A stretch of DNA of 64,000 nucleotides from Cordylochernes scorpioides. Taxonomy: Eukaryota; Arthropoda; Arachnida; Pseudoscorpiones; Chernetidae. Shown here in pieces: positions 1-9,492 of the stretch (its first letter is position 1; each line of letters starts with the position of its first letter). The translations under genes were made by a program, and so were the position numbers. The DNA lies in contig CP092863.1 of NCBI GenBank assembly GCA_030710605.1, positions 58,072,899 to 58,136,898 on the forward strand, read 5' to 3'. A model generated the notes under the pieces. The model searched no databases. It was given only the letters and a program-made list of their open reading frames with translations, and was not told the DNA's origin.

Positions 1-175
1 ACTGTATACAAGTTCCGCTTCCAATTAGTAAATCTCCCGTTTATCGGTTGAAGAATTTTAGCATAAGAAATAAAAGCTTTTAATAAAGGTTTATGCATGT
101 ATCAAATGTAAATTATATAAATTCCAGTGTTTTTATTATTTTATTTTATTTGTTTTTCTCAGACTTATATATACT

Positions 176-225
<50 letters not shown>

Positions 226-556
226 CCACGTTTTTATTTTAAAACGCTAATTTTCTGTTTTGTAAAACTTTAATTTTAAAGTTCATTATTTTAAAAGTGA
301 GATGTTTGTTAATGGAATAGACATTTTACCTCAACTCATTTTATTGCCGCTTTCTTTTACAAGCCATTTGTTTTTATCTCTATTTTTACATATCGTTTTT
401 ATTGAGTTTTTTCTAATTTTGCATGTACATCATTGACTTTTAATGAATGAGAAAAAGAAATTGAAAATAAACATATGAAAAATTAAAGTAACATTTTAAA
501 GGAATTTATGTACAATTGAAAATTGTTTTTTTGTAACGTCTCAATATATATAAAGA
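1..556. other. AT-rich intronic DNA with a TA microsatellite
   Basis: No reading frame or family is recognisable. The one clear feature is a run of alternating T and A at about 176-223. It flanks the left side of the ribozyme-bearing palindrome that starts near 557. Confidence 0.6.
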
Positions 557-695
557 AAGGGCATCTCCTTATCGTGCAATTGAAAGTTGCTTATGGCTTG
601 CGCCATCTATCGGAATGAATATCAACTATTCTTTTTGATTTTTAATTATTCCAGAATTGGCCAAATACCCATTCTTGATTAATCAAGAAAAGCTA

Positions 696-737
696 ACCAC
701 GGACGCGTTTCGGGCTGTCGGCCCTCATCAGCGTGGT
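696..737 (-). ncRNA. Hammerhead ribozyme, PLE type (family A, copy 1)
   Basis: Read on the minus strand, all parts of a type I hammerhead are present. Stem I is ACCACG (737-732) with CGUGGU (701-696), six perfect pairs. The core CUGAUGA is at 731-725. Stem II is GGGC/GCCC with a 5-nt loop. GAAA is at 711-708, followed by a minimal stem III (AC/GU, 2-nt loop). The cleavage triplet GUC ends at 702. The very short stem III is typical of Penelope-like elements, which are thought to cut as dimers. Self-cleavage predicted, not shown. Confidence 0.87.
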
Positions 738-977
738 GCAAGCTGTACCTCAACGACCAAAAAATAGTACAAATGTAATATTGTACTGGGATAAGGTGCA
801 TAAATCAAGAAAAAGGCATCTCCTTATCGTGCAACTGAAAGTTGCAGATGGCTTGCGCCAATATTACATTTGTCCTATTTTTTCACATTGTGTAGCGTAC
901 TGGCCTTAACTACCCGTTTCATGATTTTTCAGGATGCCTTAATGACCAATTTTTTTGGTCGTTGAGGTACAGATTGC

Positions 978-1019
978 ACCACGCTGATGAGGGCCGATAG
1001 CCCGAAACGCGTCCGTGGT
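978..1019 (+). ncRNA. Hammerhead ribozyme, PLE type (family A, copy 2)
   Basis: Every conserved part is intact. Stem I is ACCACG (978-983) with CGUGGU (1014-1019). The core CUGAUGA is at 984-990. Stem II is GGGC (991-994) and GCCC (1000-1003) around a 5-nt loop. GAAA is at 1004-1007. Stem III has two pairs with loop GC. The cleavage triplet GUC ends at 1013, so the predicted cut lies between 1013 and 1014. It is the inverted partner of the copy at 696-737 and differs from it in only one stem II loop base. Confidence 0.9.
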
Positions 1020-1212
1020 TAGCTTTTCTTGATTAATCAAGAATGGGTATTTGGCCAATTCTGGAATAATTAAAAATCAACGAGAATAGTTGATATTCGT
1101 TCCGATAGATGGCGCAAGCCATAAGCAACTTTCAATTGCACGATAAGTAGATGCCTTTTTCTTGATTTATGCACCTTATCCCAGTACAATGTTACATTTG
1201 TACTATTTTTTT

Positions 1213-1215
<3 letters not shown>

Positions 1216-1258
<43 letters not shown>
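1216..1258. repeat. TA microsatellite
   Basis: Alternating T/A run joining the family A palindrome (left) to the family B palindrome (right). A TA run also occurs at 178, and shorter ones near 3082, 29022 and 39265, each next to a ribozyme-bearing PLE end. Confidence 0.85.
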
Positions 1259-1261
<3 letters not shown>

Positions 1262-1397
1262 AAAGAGACAAGGGTCGCCTCTCCCGTCAAAATAGACGTC
1301 TAAAACCAGACGCCATCTATTGACCGTCGCCGCAAATTAGCGGCCTCGGGTCGGTGACAAAGTCAAACACCAGCTTTGGCAAACTGAAAAGCGTCTA

Positions 1398-1441
1398 CCT
1401 AGAGACCATGGTTTCGTACTCATGGCCCTCGTCAGCCTAGG
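1398..1441 (-). ncRNA. Hammerhead ribozyme, PLE family B, weakened stem II
   Basis: On the minus strand: stem I CCUAGG (1441-1436) with UCUAGG (1403-1398), one G-U pair; core CUGACGA (1435-1429); GAAA (1415-1412); three-pair stem III (ACC/GGU with loop AU); cleavage triplet GUC ending at 1404. Stem II has decayed: GGGC now faces GUAC, leaving two good pairs. The C at core position 7 is tolerated in hammerheads. Likely slow or inactive. Confidence 0.7.
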
Positions 1442-1848
1442 GCGGACTTTATTCCATGAGATCCACACGGGATCTAATGGAATCTTGACAATCTGCCAGG
1501 GAGAAACAGGGTAACGTGGTAAGATTCTTTAATAGAACACGACGAGCTTTCAGGCAGCAACTGCCCTTCTTCAGGTCTTATACAAGTGTAGACAAAGAAG
1601 TGCCATATTTATAAGCGAAAATATTTACATATATACGCGCAAGGAATAAGGAATTTTACATACTGAAGATTGGAAAGGGGAATTTGCATATTTACAAATA
1701 AAAATAGAACAAACTCTGTGTGAGAAATAGAGGCAAAAAAAAAACGGAGATAAAAATTAAACCTGAAGGCAAAACACGGAGATAAAAATTGAACCGTAAA
1801 TAACAATAAAACCCAGAAACATATCAGCGAGTGAGGCCGTAAAATATT

Positions 1849-2012
1849 GTATATTGCGGTGGGAGATCAATCTTCCGGTTAAAACTGGGAGTACAGTTGG
1901 ACACCAGTGCTTCCAGAACCAAGCGTTGGTACTTGTTTCCAATATCCCTGTATACAGAAATCGTATCGTCTAAATTAAAGGAATGGTCGAAATCTGCCAT
2001 GTGTTGAAAGAC
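1849..2012 (-). pseudogene. PLE GIY-YIG endonuclease C-terminal remnant, left arm
   Basis: An open stretch of about 55 codons on the minus strand contains the motif HMADFDHSFNLDDT, then DIGNKYQRLVLEALVSN. This resembles the end of GIY-YIG endonuclease domains of Penelope-like elements: a His-rich turn, then a basic helix ending with the glutamate of an 'LEA' motif. The GIY and YIG motifs and the reverse transcriptase that should precede them are missing, because the sequence turns back on itself at the palindrome centre. Assignment rests on remembered family motifs. Confidence 0.5.
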
Positions 2013-2017
2013 ATCTT

Positions 2018-2175
2018 TCAACACATGGCAGATTTCGACCATTCCTTTAATTTAGACGATACGATTTCTGTATACAGGGATATTGGGAACAAGTACCAAC
2101 GCTTGGTTCTGGAAGCACTGGTGTCCAACTGTACTCCCAGTTTTAACCGGAAGATTGATCTCCCACCGCAATATT
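2018..2175 (+). pseudogene. PLE GIY-YIG endonuclease C-terminal remnant, right arm
   Basis: Mirror copy of the fragment at 1849-2012, with the same HMADFDHSFNLDDT and RLVLEALVSN motifs. The two differ by only a few changes, so the inverted duplication is young or has been homogenised. Downstream on this strand comes the 3' untranslated part, with an AAGAAGGGCAGTTGCTGCC box near 2375-2393. Confidence 0.5.
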
Positions 2176-2673
2176 TTGCCTTCAGGTTTAATTTTTATCT
2201 CCGTTTTTTTTGCCTCTATTTCTCACACAGAGTTTGTTCTATTTTTATTTGTAAATATGCAAATTCCCCTTTCCAATCTTCAGTATGTAAAATTCCTTAT
2301 TCCTTGCGCGTATATATGTAAATATTTTCGCTTATAAATATGGCACTTCTTTGTCTACACTTGTATAAGACCTGAAGAAGGGCAGTTGCTGCCTGAAAGC
2401 TCGTCGTGTTCTATTAAAGAATCTTACCACGTTACCCTGTTTTTCCTTTGAATCTTACAGCGTGGCGATATGATGCCAGGGAGGTGTTTAGCTGGCAAAG
2501 TGACTGAGCCAAATCTATGGCTAAAATATAGATGGAAATTTTGCCGGGAGGAAATTGATTTAAAGAGACAAGGGTCGTCTCTCCCGTCAAAATAGACGTC
2601 TGAAACCAGACGCCATCTATTGACCGTCGCCGCAAACTAGCGGCCTCGGGTCGGCGAAAAGCCACAACACCAG

Positions 2674-2712
2674 CTGACGAGGGCCATTAGCCCGAAACAA
2701 TGGTATTAGACT
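2674..2712 (+). ncRNA. Hammerhead remnant, PLE family B (no stem I)
   Basis: Core CUGACGA (2674-2680), a good stem II (GGGC/GCCC, loop CATTA) and GAAAC are present. The partner strand of stem I and the GUC triplet are gone (GUA instead). Cannot fold into an active hammerhead as it stands. Confidence 0.6.
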
Positions 2713-2886
2713 ATATTTTGACGGGAGTGGCGACCCTTGTCTCTTTAGATCAATTTCCTCCCGGCAAAATTTCCATCCATATTTTAGCCATAGATTTGGT
2801 CTAACCACTTTGCCAGCTAAACACCTCTTTGGCATATTGTCAAGATTCCATTAGATCCCGTGTGGATCTCATGGAATAAAGTCCGC

Positions 2887-2930
2887 CCTAGGCTGACGAG
2901 AGCCATTAGCCCGAAACCATGGTCTCTAGG
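2887..2930 (+). ncRNA. Hammerhead ribozyme, PLE family B
   Basis: Stem I CCUAGG (2887-2892) with UCUAGG (2925-2930); core CUGACGA (2893-2899); stem II GAGC/GCCC with one A-C mismatch; GAAA (2913-2916); stem III ACC/GGU closed by AU; GUC ending at 2924. It is the inverted partner of the copy at 1398-1441. Probably competent but weakened in stem II. Confidence 0.78.
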
Positions 2931-3092
2931 TGGACGCTTTTCAGTTTGCCAAGTGTTGTGGCTTTGTCACCGACCCGAGTCGCGATGGTCAATAGATGGC
3001 GTCTGGTTTTAGACGTCTATTTTGACGGGAGAAGCGACCCTTGTCTCTTTAGATCAATTTCCTCCCGGCAAAATTTCCATCTATATATATAT

Positions 3093-4040
3093 ATATAAAC
3101 CCGTATAATATACTGTCTTAATTAGGTTTTCTTGTATATTTATTCTGCATTATTATCGTCAAATGTAAAAAAACATCTACTTTTATTCTTTTACCTTCCA
3201 AACTCCGTGGCGAATTCGTGTATAAAGACTTTCTTAAAAATGCTTTTGTACGTGTGCATTGAAAGAATACGCTTTTGTTTTATCACCTCAGTACAGAACA
3301 TCCTGTTGATGATAAAGAATGCACTACAACCACAGTTTTGGCAAATTCTAACAAATATTAGCCTGTATACCGTGGTTCTGTATACCGTGGTTCTGTATAC
3401 CGTGGTTTCAGGTCCTCGTTACTACATGGGTGGCTACGATCCTACGGGAAGTGTTCTCAAATCGTTCGAATTGGCCGAAATAATGTTTGAGCATTTGAAG
3501 TGGCAGACCTAGTTTTCAGGCTAGAATTCAACATTAAGTTGCGGGAGTTACATATATGTGCGATTAAAGTCAAATTTCCTTTTAATAAACGCGCTAACGC
3601 ATTAATTATAAACACCAGAATAATTATTTTATTTGATAATATTTGAGCAGAAATATATATTAGAGTTACGACACCCCTGCAGTTATATAAAACGGGATAA
3701 TTCTGTACACACACAACACACATGGTACTTTTAAATTACAAATTGTCTACGTCTAGTTTTAGCGGATACTTATTTTTACTTATTGTTAAAATTCGCGACG
3801 TATTACGGGATCTTATCGTAACAACGCAAGACATTTTAGACATTTCTCTATAACAGGGGCATGTACAATGTTAAAAATAATCAGAATCTTGAAGAACTTG
3901 AAGGTAAAGAGTTTTCTGAAGTTGCTGCCACTTGCATTTCGTAATGTACGACTCCCAACTATTATAAAATGTTTGTATTTTTATACACGCTTTAAGGAAC
4001 AACTTGCATGTTTTCTTGGAAATTGACTCTTAATTAGGAT
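3093..4040. other. Unassigned AT-rich intronic DNA
   Basis: No family recognised. A short plus-strand frame ends near 3512 and contains RYYMGGYDPTGS, discussed under rejected items. A 15-bp tandem repeat lies at 3363-3407. Confidence 0.4.
3363..3407. repeat. 15-bp tandem repeat, three copies
   Basis: The unit CTGTATACCGTGGTT occurs three times in a row without change. Confidence 0.9.
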
Positions 4041-4190
4041 GAGGATTAGGAAAATTAGGAAATAGCTGCAACACCAGCTTCGGCAATTTTGCCCCTGCGG
4101 CTGTTTCACCGCCAACCCGAGTCAGCGAGATTGCAGGGAGAGTCAGCACATGGCGCAAAGTTTACGCCCATTTAAACGGGAGAGGTATCC
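4041..4190. repeat. Diverged PLE family B remnant
   Basis: Contains the segments AACACCAGCTT, CACCGCCAACCCGAGTC and a CATGGCGC box in the order seen in family B arms, followed by ACGGGAGAGG. No ribozyme core remains. Confidence 0.45.
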
Positions 4191-4256
4191 TTTCCACTCG
4201 TGTATTAATATATTCAGTTATATCAGCGTCATGCGTTCTTAATTCTGTCACCGTTT

Positions 4257-4325
4257 GCTTTTTGTTCAGTGGTAGAATGCTCGCCTGCCACGCGGGCGCC
4301 CCGGTTTCGATTCCCGGCCGATTCA
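4257..4325 (+). pseudogene. tRNA-Gly(GCC)-like sequence, broken acceptor stem
   Basis: From GTTCAGTGGTAGAATGCTCG onward the sequence matches an animal glycine tRNA: D arm, anticodon arm with GCC in CTGCCAC, and a T arm with a B box near 4303-4315. The 5' acceptor strand is GCTTTTTG and cannot pair with the 3' strand CCGATTC. A run of T follows directly, as at a Pol III terminator. It is either a dead tRNA gene or the head of a tRNA-derived repeat. It sits 110 bp upstream of a Helitron 3' end. Confidence 0.75.
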
Positions 4326-4437
4326 TTTTTTTTTTACAATTTTTAAAACTCATTTATATATTATACAAGAATGACATCCACGGCGCCAATTTATAATTGT
4401 AACGAATAGTATTTTAATAAAAGCATTTAATCGGGTA

Positions 4438-4469
4438 AACCCCGGGCGTTGCCCGGGTCATTCGGCTAG
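4438..4469 (+). mobile_element. Helitron 3' terminus
   Basis: A perfect 7-bp hairpin (CCCGGGC, loop GTT, GCCCGGG; 4441-4457) is followed 8 nt later by CTAG and then T. Helitrons end with a GC-rich hairpin and CTRR and insert between A and T. The 5' TC end was not found with confidence. Confidence 0.65.
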
Positions 4470-5429
4470 TATTCAAACACGCTGAAGAAAGTTTTGATAA
4501 AATATGTTCTGAGAGCCATTTCAACATTATTACTCAATTAAAAAGTCGATTTTGATATCTTTTTTTTTGTTTAAAAATGACACTCGGTTTTGTCGAAATG
4601 GTTTAAAGACATATTTCATCGAAATTTTCCTCAGCATTTTTAGGGTATTTTATAAGGAGTCAGGGTAGAAGGACATACATTCTGAAAGAATATTTTACTA
4701 GCAAATTAGAAGGGTAAAGCTGAGTGATGAATTCAGCAAATTAACAGTGGAAAGCAGCAAAGCTTTTGACATAAGTTCACGGCTTATAAATAACGCAGAC
4801 GAGGAATGAACTTTCGTAAATTTACAATGGAAGGTTCGATTTCCGATGTCAGGACTTCGTTGAGTCGCCGGGAAAAAATTCTTTAGCCACAACAGAATCC
4901 AAACAATGATCTTTAATGAGTTTAGCTTCCAGGGCCGTCGTGCCATTAAAATAGCTGTTGGTAATTGTGACTTGGGCCGAGATAATAGCGGGTCTCGCCA
5001 GCTGGTATTGTGCGGATCGTGTTCGTCTCTTTCATTTTTTTTTTATTTGCTCCAATTACTATTGAGGTTTTATCTTTTGTATTGGACTTAAGCACTGTAT
5101 TTAAAAATAAATTGAATCTTAAAAAAATAAATTAGGAAATTTTACAAATAGTAGAGGAATCGATTATTCAGAAAAACAAAGAAATGAGCTTGAGAAAATA
5201 CAGTTTATGGAATGAGGTTACAAAATTTAAATTTAAATTAGTTTTATTTATTATAAGGGTCACTATTTATAACTATTCTATTTAAAGGTAATATATATGG
5301 TGAGAAACCTGTTAGTTTGTTAATTTATTTCTGATAATATCATATATTTACATTTGATTGAAATATAAATACAGTGAACCTCTTTTGAACGACCTATCTG
5401 ATTAGCAAACATCACCAGAATTGAACACT
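4470..5429. other. Unassigned AT-rich intronic DNA
   Basis: Nothing recognised on either strand. Open frames are short and compositionally random. Confidence 0.4.
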
Positions 5430-5690
5430 ATTGTAAAATACAAACTTATGATGCGAACTAACCCAAAACATAATGAGAGACTACCTCTCTAAGAGAAAGA
5501 GTGACCATTATTTAAAAATACAAACTTACGATTCAAATAGGCCAAAACAACAATGAAAAATCACGTCCATTGTAAAATACAAACTGACGGACTGGAACTA
5601 ACTCAAGCAACAATGAGATACCACCTCTTTGAGTAGCCAATTATTGTGAAACAAAAAATATGCGATGTAAAATATTCATAACACAATGGT
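5430..5690. repeat. Diverged tandem repeat, units of about 65-80 bp
   Basis: Three to four units each begin with TTGTAAAATACAAACT or a close variant, then AAC-rich sequence, then AACAATGAGA-type sequence and an ACCTCT box. Identity between units is low, so the array is old. Confidence 0.5.
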
Positions 5691-8097
5691 AGATGACCTC
5701 CAAGAGAAACCAGGGTGTCCATCATGGTTTTAGTCAGAATCTCACGGGAGGTTCCATATATCGAAATATAGAATCAGAAATATGTTTACAACAAACGGAA
5801 TATTCCACGCCGCACAAAGTCATCGTACCATTCCAGGAAAGGTATTCTTTAGACACCATTCCTGTCATTTATATTTACACACAACGCTTGAAAGTATAAA
5901 ATATGATACATACTCTTGTTCCGAGTCACTTGAATTTCCTGTTTGTCTAGTTCTTTTATACTTCCTGGACATATATCCTGTCTTCCTTGTATGTAGTTTC
6001 CTATTTGATACACGCCAATATATAAGCAGCTATCTGTATATAAAAAGTTGAATATTTTTCTTAATTTTTAAATATATATATTATTATATCTCTCTCTGCG
6101 ATGTATTTATTCCTATTGTTCTCAACACCTATATCCATTGTCTTCTTGGATACTTTTACCGAGAATTCCAGAGAATTGCTGGTTATTTAGCCTAATAGAA
6201 TAGTAAAACGGTATGGTAGATAAAACTGGCGAAACCCCAGGAAAGGCTAACGACTGAAAGCCAGGCTAGGGAGTTTTTCATTTGTGACAAAATCTCGCTA
6301 AACAGCTCAGCTAATTGTAGAAATATTTGTTAAAGTTAAAATAATATATTATGGAGTTATCGCACAAGGGTTAACACGTCTAATTATGGATAAGATTCTT
6401 GATTTATTCTGCTCAAGTCGCACCGTTGTTTTAACGCATTTTTAAAAGGGACAGTCACCCTTTTCGTACAACTTCTTGAAAATAAAAATAATTTATATAG
6501 ACATACCTCTAAATAAATATATAATATTAGAAAATATTAAAAATATTTTTAAAGGCCATAAATGTTTTACACTTACATAAAAAATGATATGAAAATATAA
6601 ATTTAATGAACTTTATTTTCATAAAAAATTAGGTATATACGTGAGTAAACGTCATATGTAGAGAATACATATATTATTTTAAGAAAATATTTTTAATAAA
6701 AGGGTTGATTTAGTGGGGAAAATGACTTTTGCCTTTTATATTAGGGAGCCACAAAGCAACAGCGCTAAATCAATGAAAAGCTGCTCTTCTATTCAATTTA
6801 GGAGTGTTAAAAGGTTGCCCAAAAACCAATCCAAGAGTGGAGTCTCTCACGCAAACATGCAATTTACCAGAGTGAGTGGATGCTGTTTTCCCATTAGACT
6901 AGGTCCTTTCTGACCTCGCCTTGCGTGTAGGACAGTTCAACTTGTGTGAAACTACACATGAGAAAACTAGATGGAGTACTTTATTTAGGTATATTTATTC
7001 CTGACAGAGGAAAAACATAATTATCATTGAATAGATAAACTTTGGATGTTTCTGAAGATGAATGTCTAAAAAGTAATACTTCACATTTGTAAGAGAGTGC
7101 CTTGTGTGTATTCTTTTAAGTTTTAAAATTCATAATAAAGTCAATATATAATTTCGTATTCGTAATTGAGAAGTGCCAAATCTTTAGTTTTAAAATGAAT
7201 CCGTTTAAAAGCGTTTATTGATATAAAAATATTTACGTCTCGTGTAAAATTTTTGAATAATAGAATATAGTGTAAAATAAACTCTTTAGAGAGGTTAATT
7301 TTTTTTTTTAAATCAGGGAATAAAATAAATTGGAAATCTTTGGTTTTACATAATAGGTTTAGAAACAGTCTTAGCCTTTCCTTCACCTATGAGGACGTTA
7401 GGCAAAAACCAAGGTACAAAAGTTGGCATTTTTATAATTTGACAAAGATAATCGTAGCGTAGTCACAAATCTGAGTCTACTTGCTCAGCGTAGAGAATAG
7501 AAACAATGTCCATTGATTTAATGAATCTTCAAAGATATATAATTGTGCTTATTTTCGCACATGTGTTCATGCTCTAATTTATATCGATTTTAAATTCGGA
7601 CTTTCACGTTTTTATCAAATAAAAATAAAATATGACCTCAGAATATTGACAATATATAGTGTATATTTTTTATTTATAAAATAAAAATGGTTGAATATAA
7701 ATTTATACAGCTGAATAAAAAATGTATAAATGTATTTCTTTATTACCCTGAATAAAACGTTTTCTAGAATTTTTATTAATCCTTTTATTATAGAGCAATC
7801 GTTTATATACTATGTGATTAAACCCAAGTGTGTTATGAGAGAGCAGCATACATGATTTAAGAATTCTATATTTTTAAGTTTAAACAAAATTACACTTTAT
7901 ATTTTACATTTCATAGATTTTTTCAATCTCAATTCTTAACTGCCCGATTGAAGATTAGCTAACTTAACACATCTCTCTCTCTCCCCATATTAATAATTGG
8001 ATAGTAGTTGCCTGTATACATGTATATATGAAAAATGAATAAATTATGAATTATTCTTTTGACGTATTGATATTTTATACCTTAATACAATGACAGA
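5691..8097. other. Unassigned AT-rich intronic DNA
   Basis: Short frames at 5693-5899 and 6713-6913 show no motif or codon pattern I recognise. No terminal repeats were found. Confidence 0.35.
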
Positions 8098-8300
8098 GCG
8101 CCATCTATCGGATTAAATGTCAATTTAACGTTGATGGTTATTTCCAGAAATTGTGTGGCAAAGATTTTCTTAATTAACAAATAAAGACAACAGTGTATGA
8201 GTTTAGTTGCTGGCACTCGTCAGCGTGGTACAGACTGTACTTTCACGGCCTATCAAATTGTGGGTGCTACTTATTAATTCAAGAAAATGGTTTTCAAAGT
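8098..8300 (-). repeat. Decayed PLE family A end with ruined hammerhead
   Basis: On the minus strand UACCACG-CUGACGA (8229-8216) is followed by a weak stem II and UAAAC where GAAAC is needed; the closing strand of stem I is lost. The GCGCCATCTATCGG box at 8099-8112 confirms family A. Confidence 0.55.
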
Positions 8301-8965
8301 CAAATGTGCGATAATAGTCTAAAAAGCTTTGAAAAGGGTAACACCGGATACAAAGCTGGTTATGTTTGTTGATCCCAGATTTCTAACCAAACGGCTGAAG
8401 CATTTTTACACCAATTTTACCAACATTGTTGCAGCACTGAAAGAGGCGCAAACACTATTCAACATCTCTATGTGCCGTAAAGATATTTATGAAGCTGTGA
8501 ACACACAATTTAGATTTTGAATATTTACAAATAAATAGTTTTAAATATGCAACGTGAAGCAGAATTTTGTTTTGAGAAATCAAGAATTATAACCACCTAA
8601 TTGGCTGTTAAATATTGTACAGAACATACAATCAACCGTGAAATACATTCACATTCAGAAAGTAGGGATAGAAAAAAAATGATTATATATTTTATATTTT
8701 CATTACAGTTAACTCCAACATAAGATACAATACTATTTTTAAATTAAAATTAATGCGCTTAAAAAGTTATCAAATGAGTATTTTACGTTGAAAAATATAT
8801 TTCAACAGTATTAAGTTTAAATATAAGCCATATATAGATTTCAAACATACCAAATAGTCCATAGCTTTATTTCTGAACTTCCCAAACGTAATTTAAACGT
8901 ATATAATAAGTGTTGTTCTGAAACTGATGTCTAAATAACACAGACGTCCAGTGAGGTCTACTCAC
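8301..8965. other. Intron sequence downstream of receptor exon
   Basis: A 63-codon plus-strand frame (8329-8520) reads smoothly but matches no family I know. The rest is AT-rich without features. On the minus strand this is the intron that follows exon 9026-8966, beginning with GTGAGTAGAC. Confidence 0.4.
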
Positions 8966-9026
8966 CCTGGAACTGATGGACGAGGATGAGGCCCCTGCGC
9001 TCGTTGTTGAGGAACGACACCGGCCC
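8966..9026 (-). CDS. GABBR2: GABA-B receptor subunit 2, ectodomain exon (61 nt)
   Basis: The minus strand shows acceptor GACGTTGCAG, 61 coding bases, then donor GTGAGTAG. The translation GPVSFLNNERRGLILVHQFQ aligns with the GABA-B R2 segment just after 'FFGVTG' in vertebrate R2 (G-Q-V-V-F-R-N-G-E-R-M-G...QFQ), the last strands of the Venus-flytrap domain before the transmembrane region. The exon starts in phase 0, as required by exon 31029-30796, which ends in phase 0 with GVT. It ends in phase 1 with a G that would start the next codon (Asp in vertebrates). GABA-B R2 is the G-protein-coupling half of the R1/R2 heterodimer in the plasma membrane. It is GC-rich against AT-rich surroundings. 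Later exons are not in the window. Confidence 0.85.
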
Positions 9027-9492
9027 CTGCAACGTCCACAATCTCGCTAGCACACACACACAGAATACCAATTAAGAATTATTGCTTCTGAAGATAGATG
9101 AACCTACTATCGGGGAACAGCATATAGATATTAAAGGCAAAAAATCATAATTTCACCACGAAAATCTTTACTGAATGCTCAATTGAATCTGATTCCGGCA
9201 TTTTGGAAGACATCATTGTTTTGGAAAGAGGAGCCTGATAAGGGGGAAGGCTCGCCAGTCTTTTAGGAAGGATTCATCTGAAATGAATAGAACCATAACT
9301 AACTTGATCAGAGTTAAAGAGGAAAATTAAATTAACTTATTTCAAATTGCGTCAACATTTACAATATTTCAATCTCCTCTAGCCATAATTGTTTTCACAA
9401 AAATATTTTTAAATGTTTATATTGAAGACATTGTCATATATATATATATTTCAATTTAAAAAGTGCTAACGTACAATCATTATCAGTGATAA
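9027..9492. other. Intron sequence without recognised features
   Basis: Upstream side of the small receptor exon on the minus strand. A CA run at 9051-9060 and a short TA run near 9438 are the only simple features. Confidence 0.4.

Larger units (their letters stand above)
557..1152. mobile_element. Penelope-like element termini, family A, head-to-head palindrome
   Basis: Two arms of about 200 bp are inverted copies of each other: 557-768 and about 950-1152, separated by a loop of about 180 bp. Each arm holds a hammerhead ribozyme, then the segment TTTCTTGATTAATCAAGAA, then a GCGCCATCTATCGG-type box. Hammerhead motifs in the pseudo-LTRs of Penelope-like retroelements are established knowledge, so I assign the arms to a PLE end. 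There is no coding sequence between the arms. The loop repeats part of the arm (about 800-870), so the locus grew in several steps. TA microsatellites lie on both sides. A foldback DNA transposon that merely captured the ribozyme is the alternative. Confidence 0.7.
1262..3092. mobile_element. Nested palindromes of Penelope-like element, family B
   Basis: At least three inverted repeats are nested here. Outer arms are about 1262-1492 and 2838-3052, each with a ribozyme flanked by TCTAGGTGGACGC-type sequence and a box ending GATGGCGTC. Inner arms are 1497-2014 and 2015-2446, nearly symmetric about position 2015. They contain the end of a protein-coding region and a 3' UTR. A third, smaller pair lies in 2475-2840. 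The inner arms encode a GIY-YIG-like tail as found at the C terminus of PLE proteins, which ties ribozymes and enzyme remnant to one element family. No reverse transcriptase domain remains, so this locus cannot move on its own. Confidence 0.7.

Noticed and set aside
2370..2405. CTGAAGA ... GAAAGCTCGTC in the PLE 3' UTR (inverse near 1550-1590) resembles a hammerhead core
   Set aside because: Stem II is possible with a bulge, but stem III cannot pair next to the GUC and no stem I partner was found. Possibly a very old relic.
3408..3512. Plus-strand frame with RYYMGGYDPTGSVLKSFE, reminiscent of a Kelch repeat, behind a TTTCAG acceptor-like site
   Set aside because: A single partial motif next to a tandem repeat, with no second Kelch unit and no donor. 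Not supportable as an exon.
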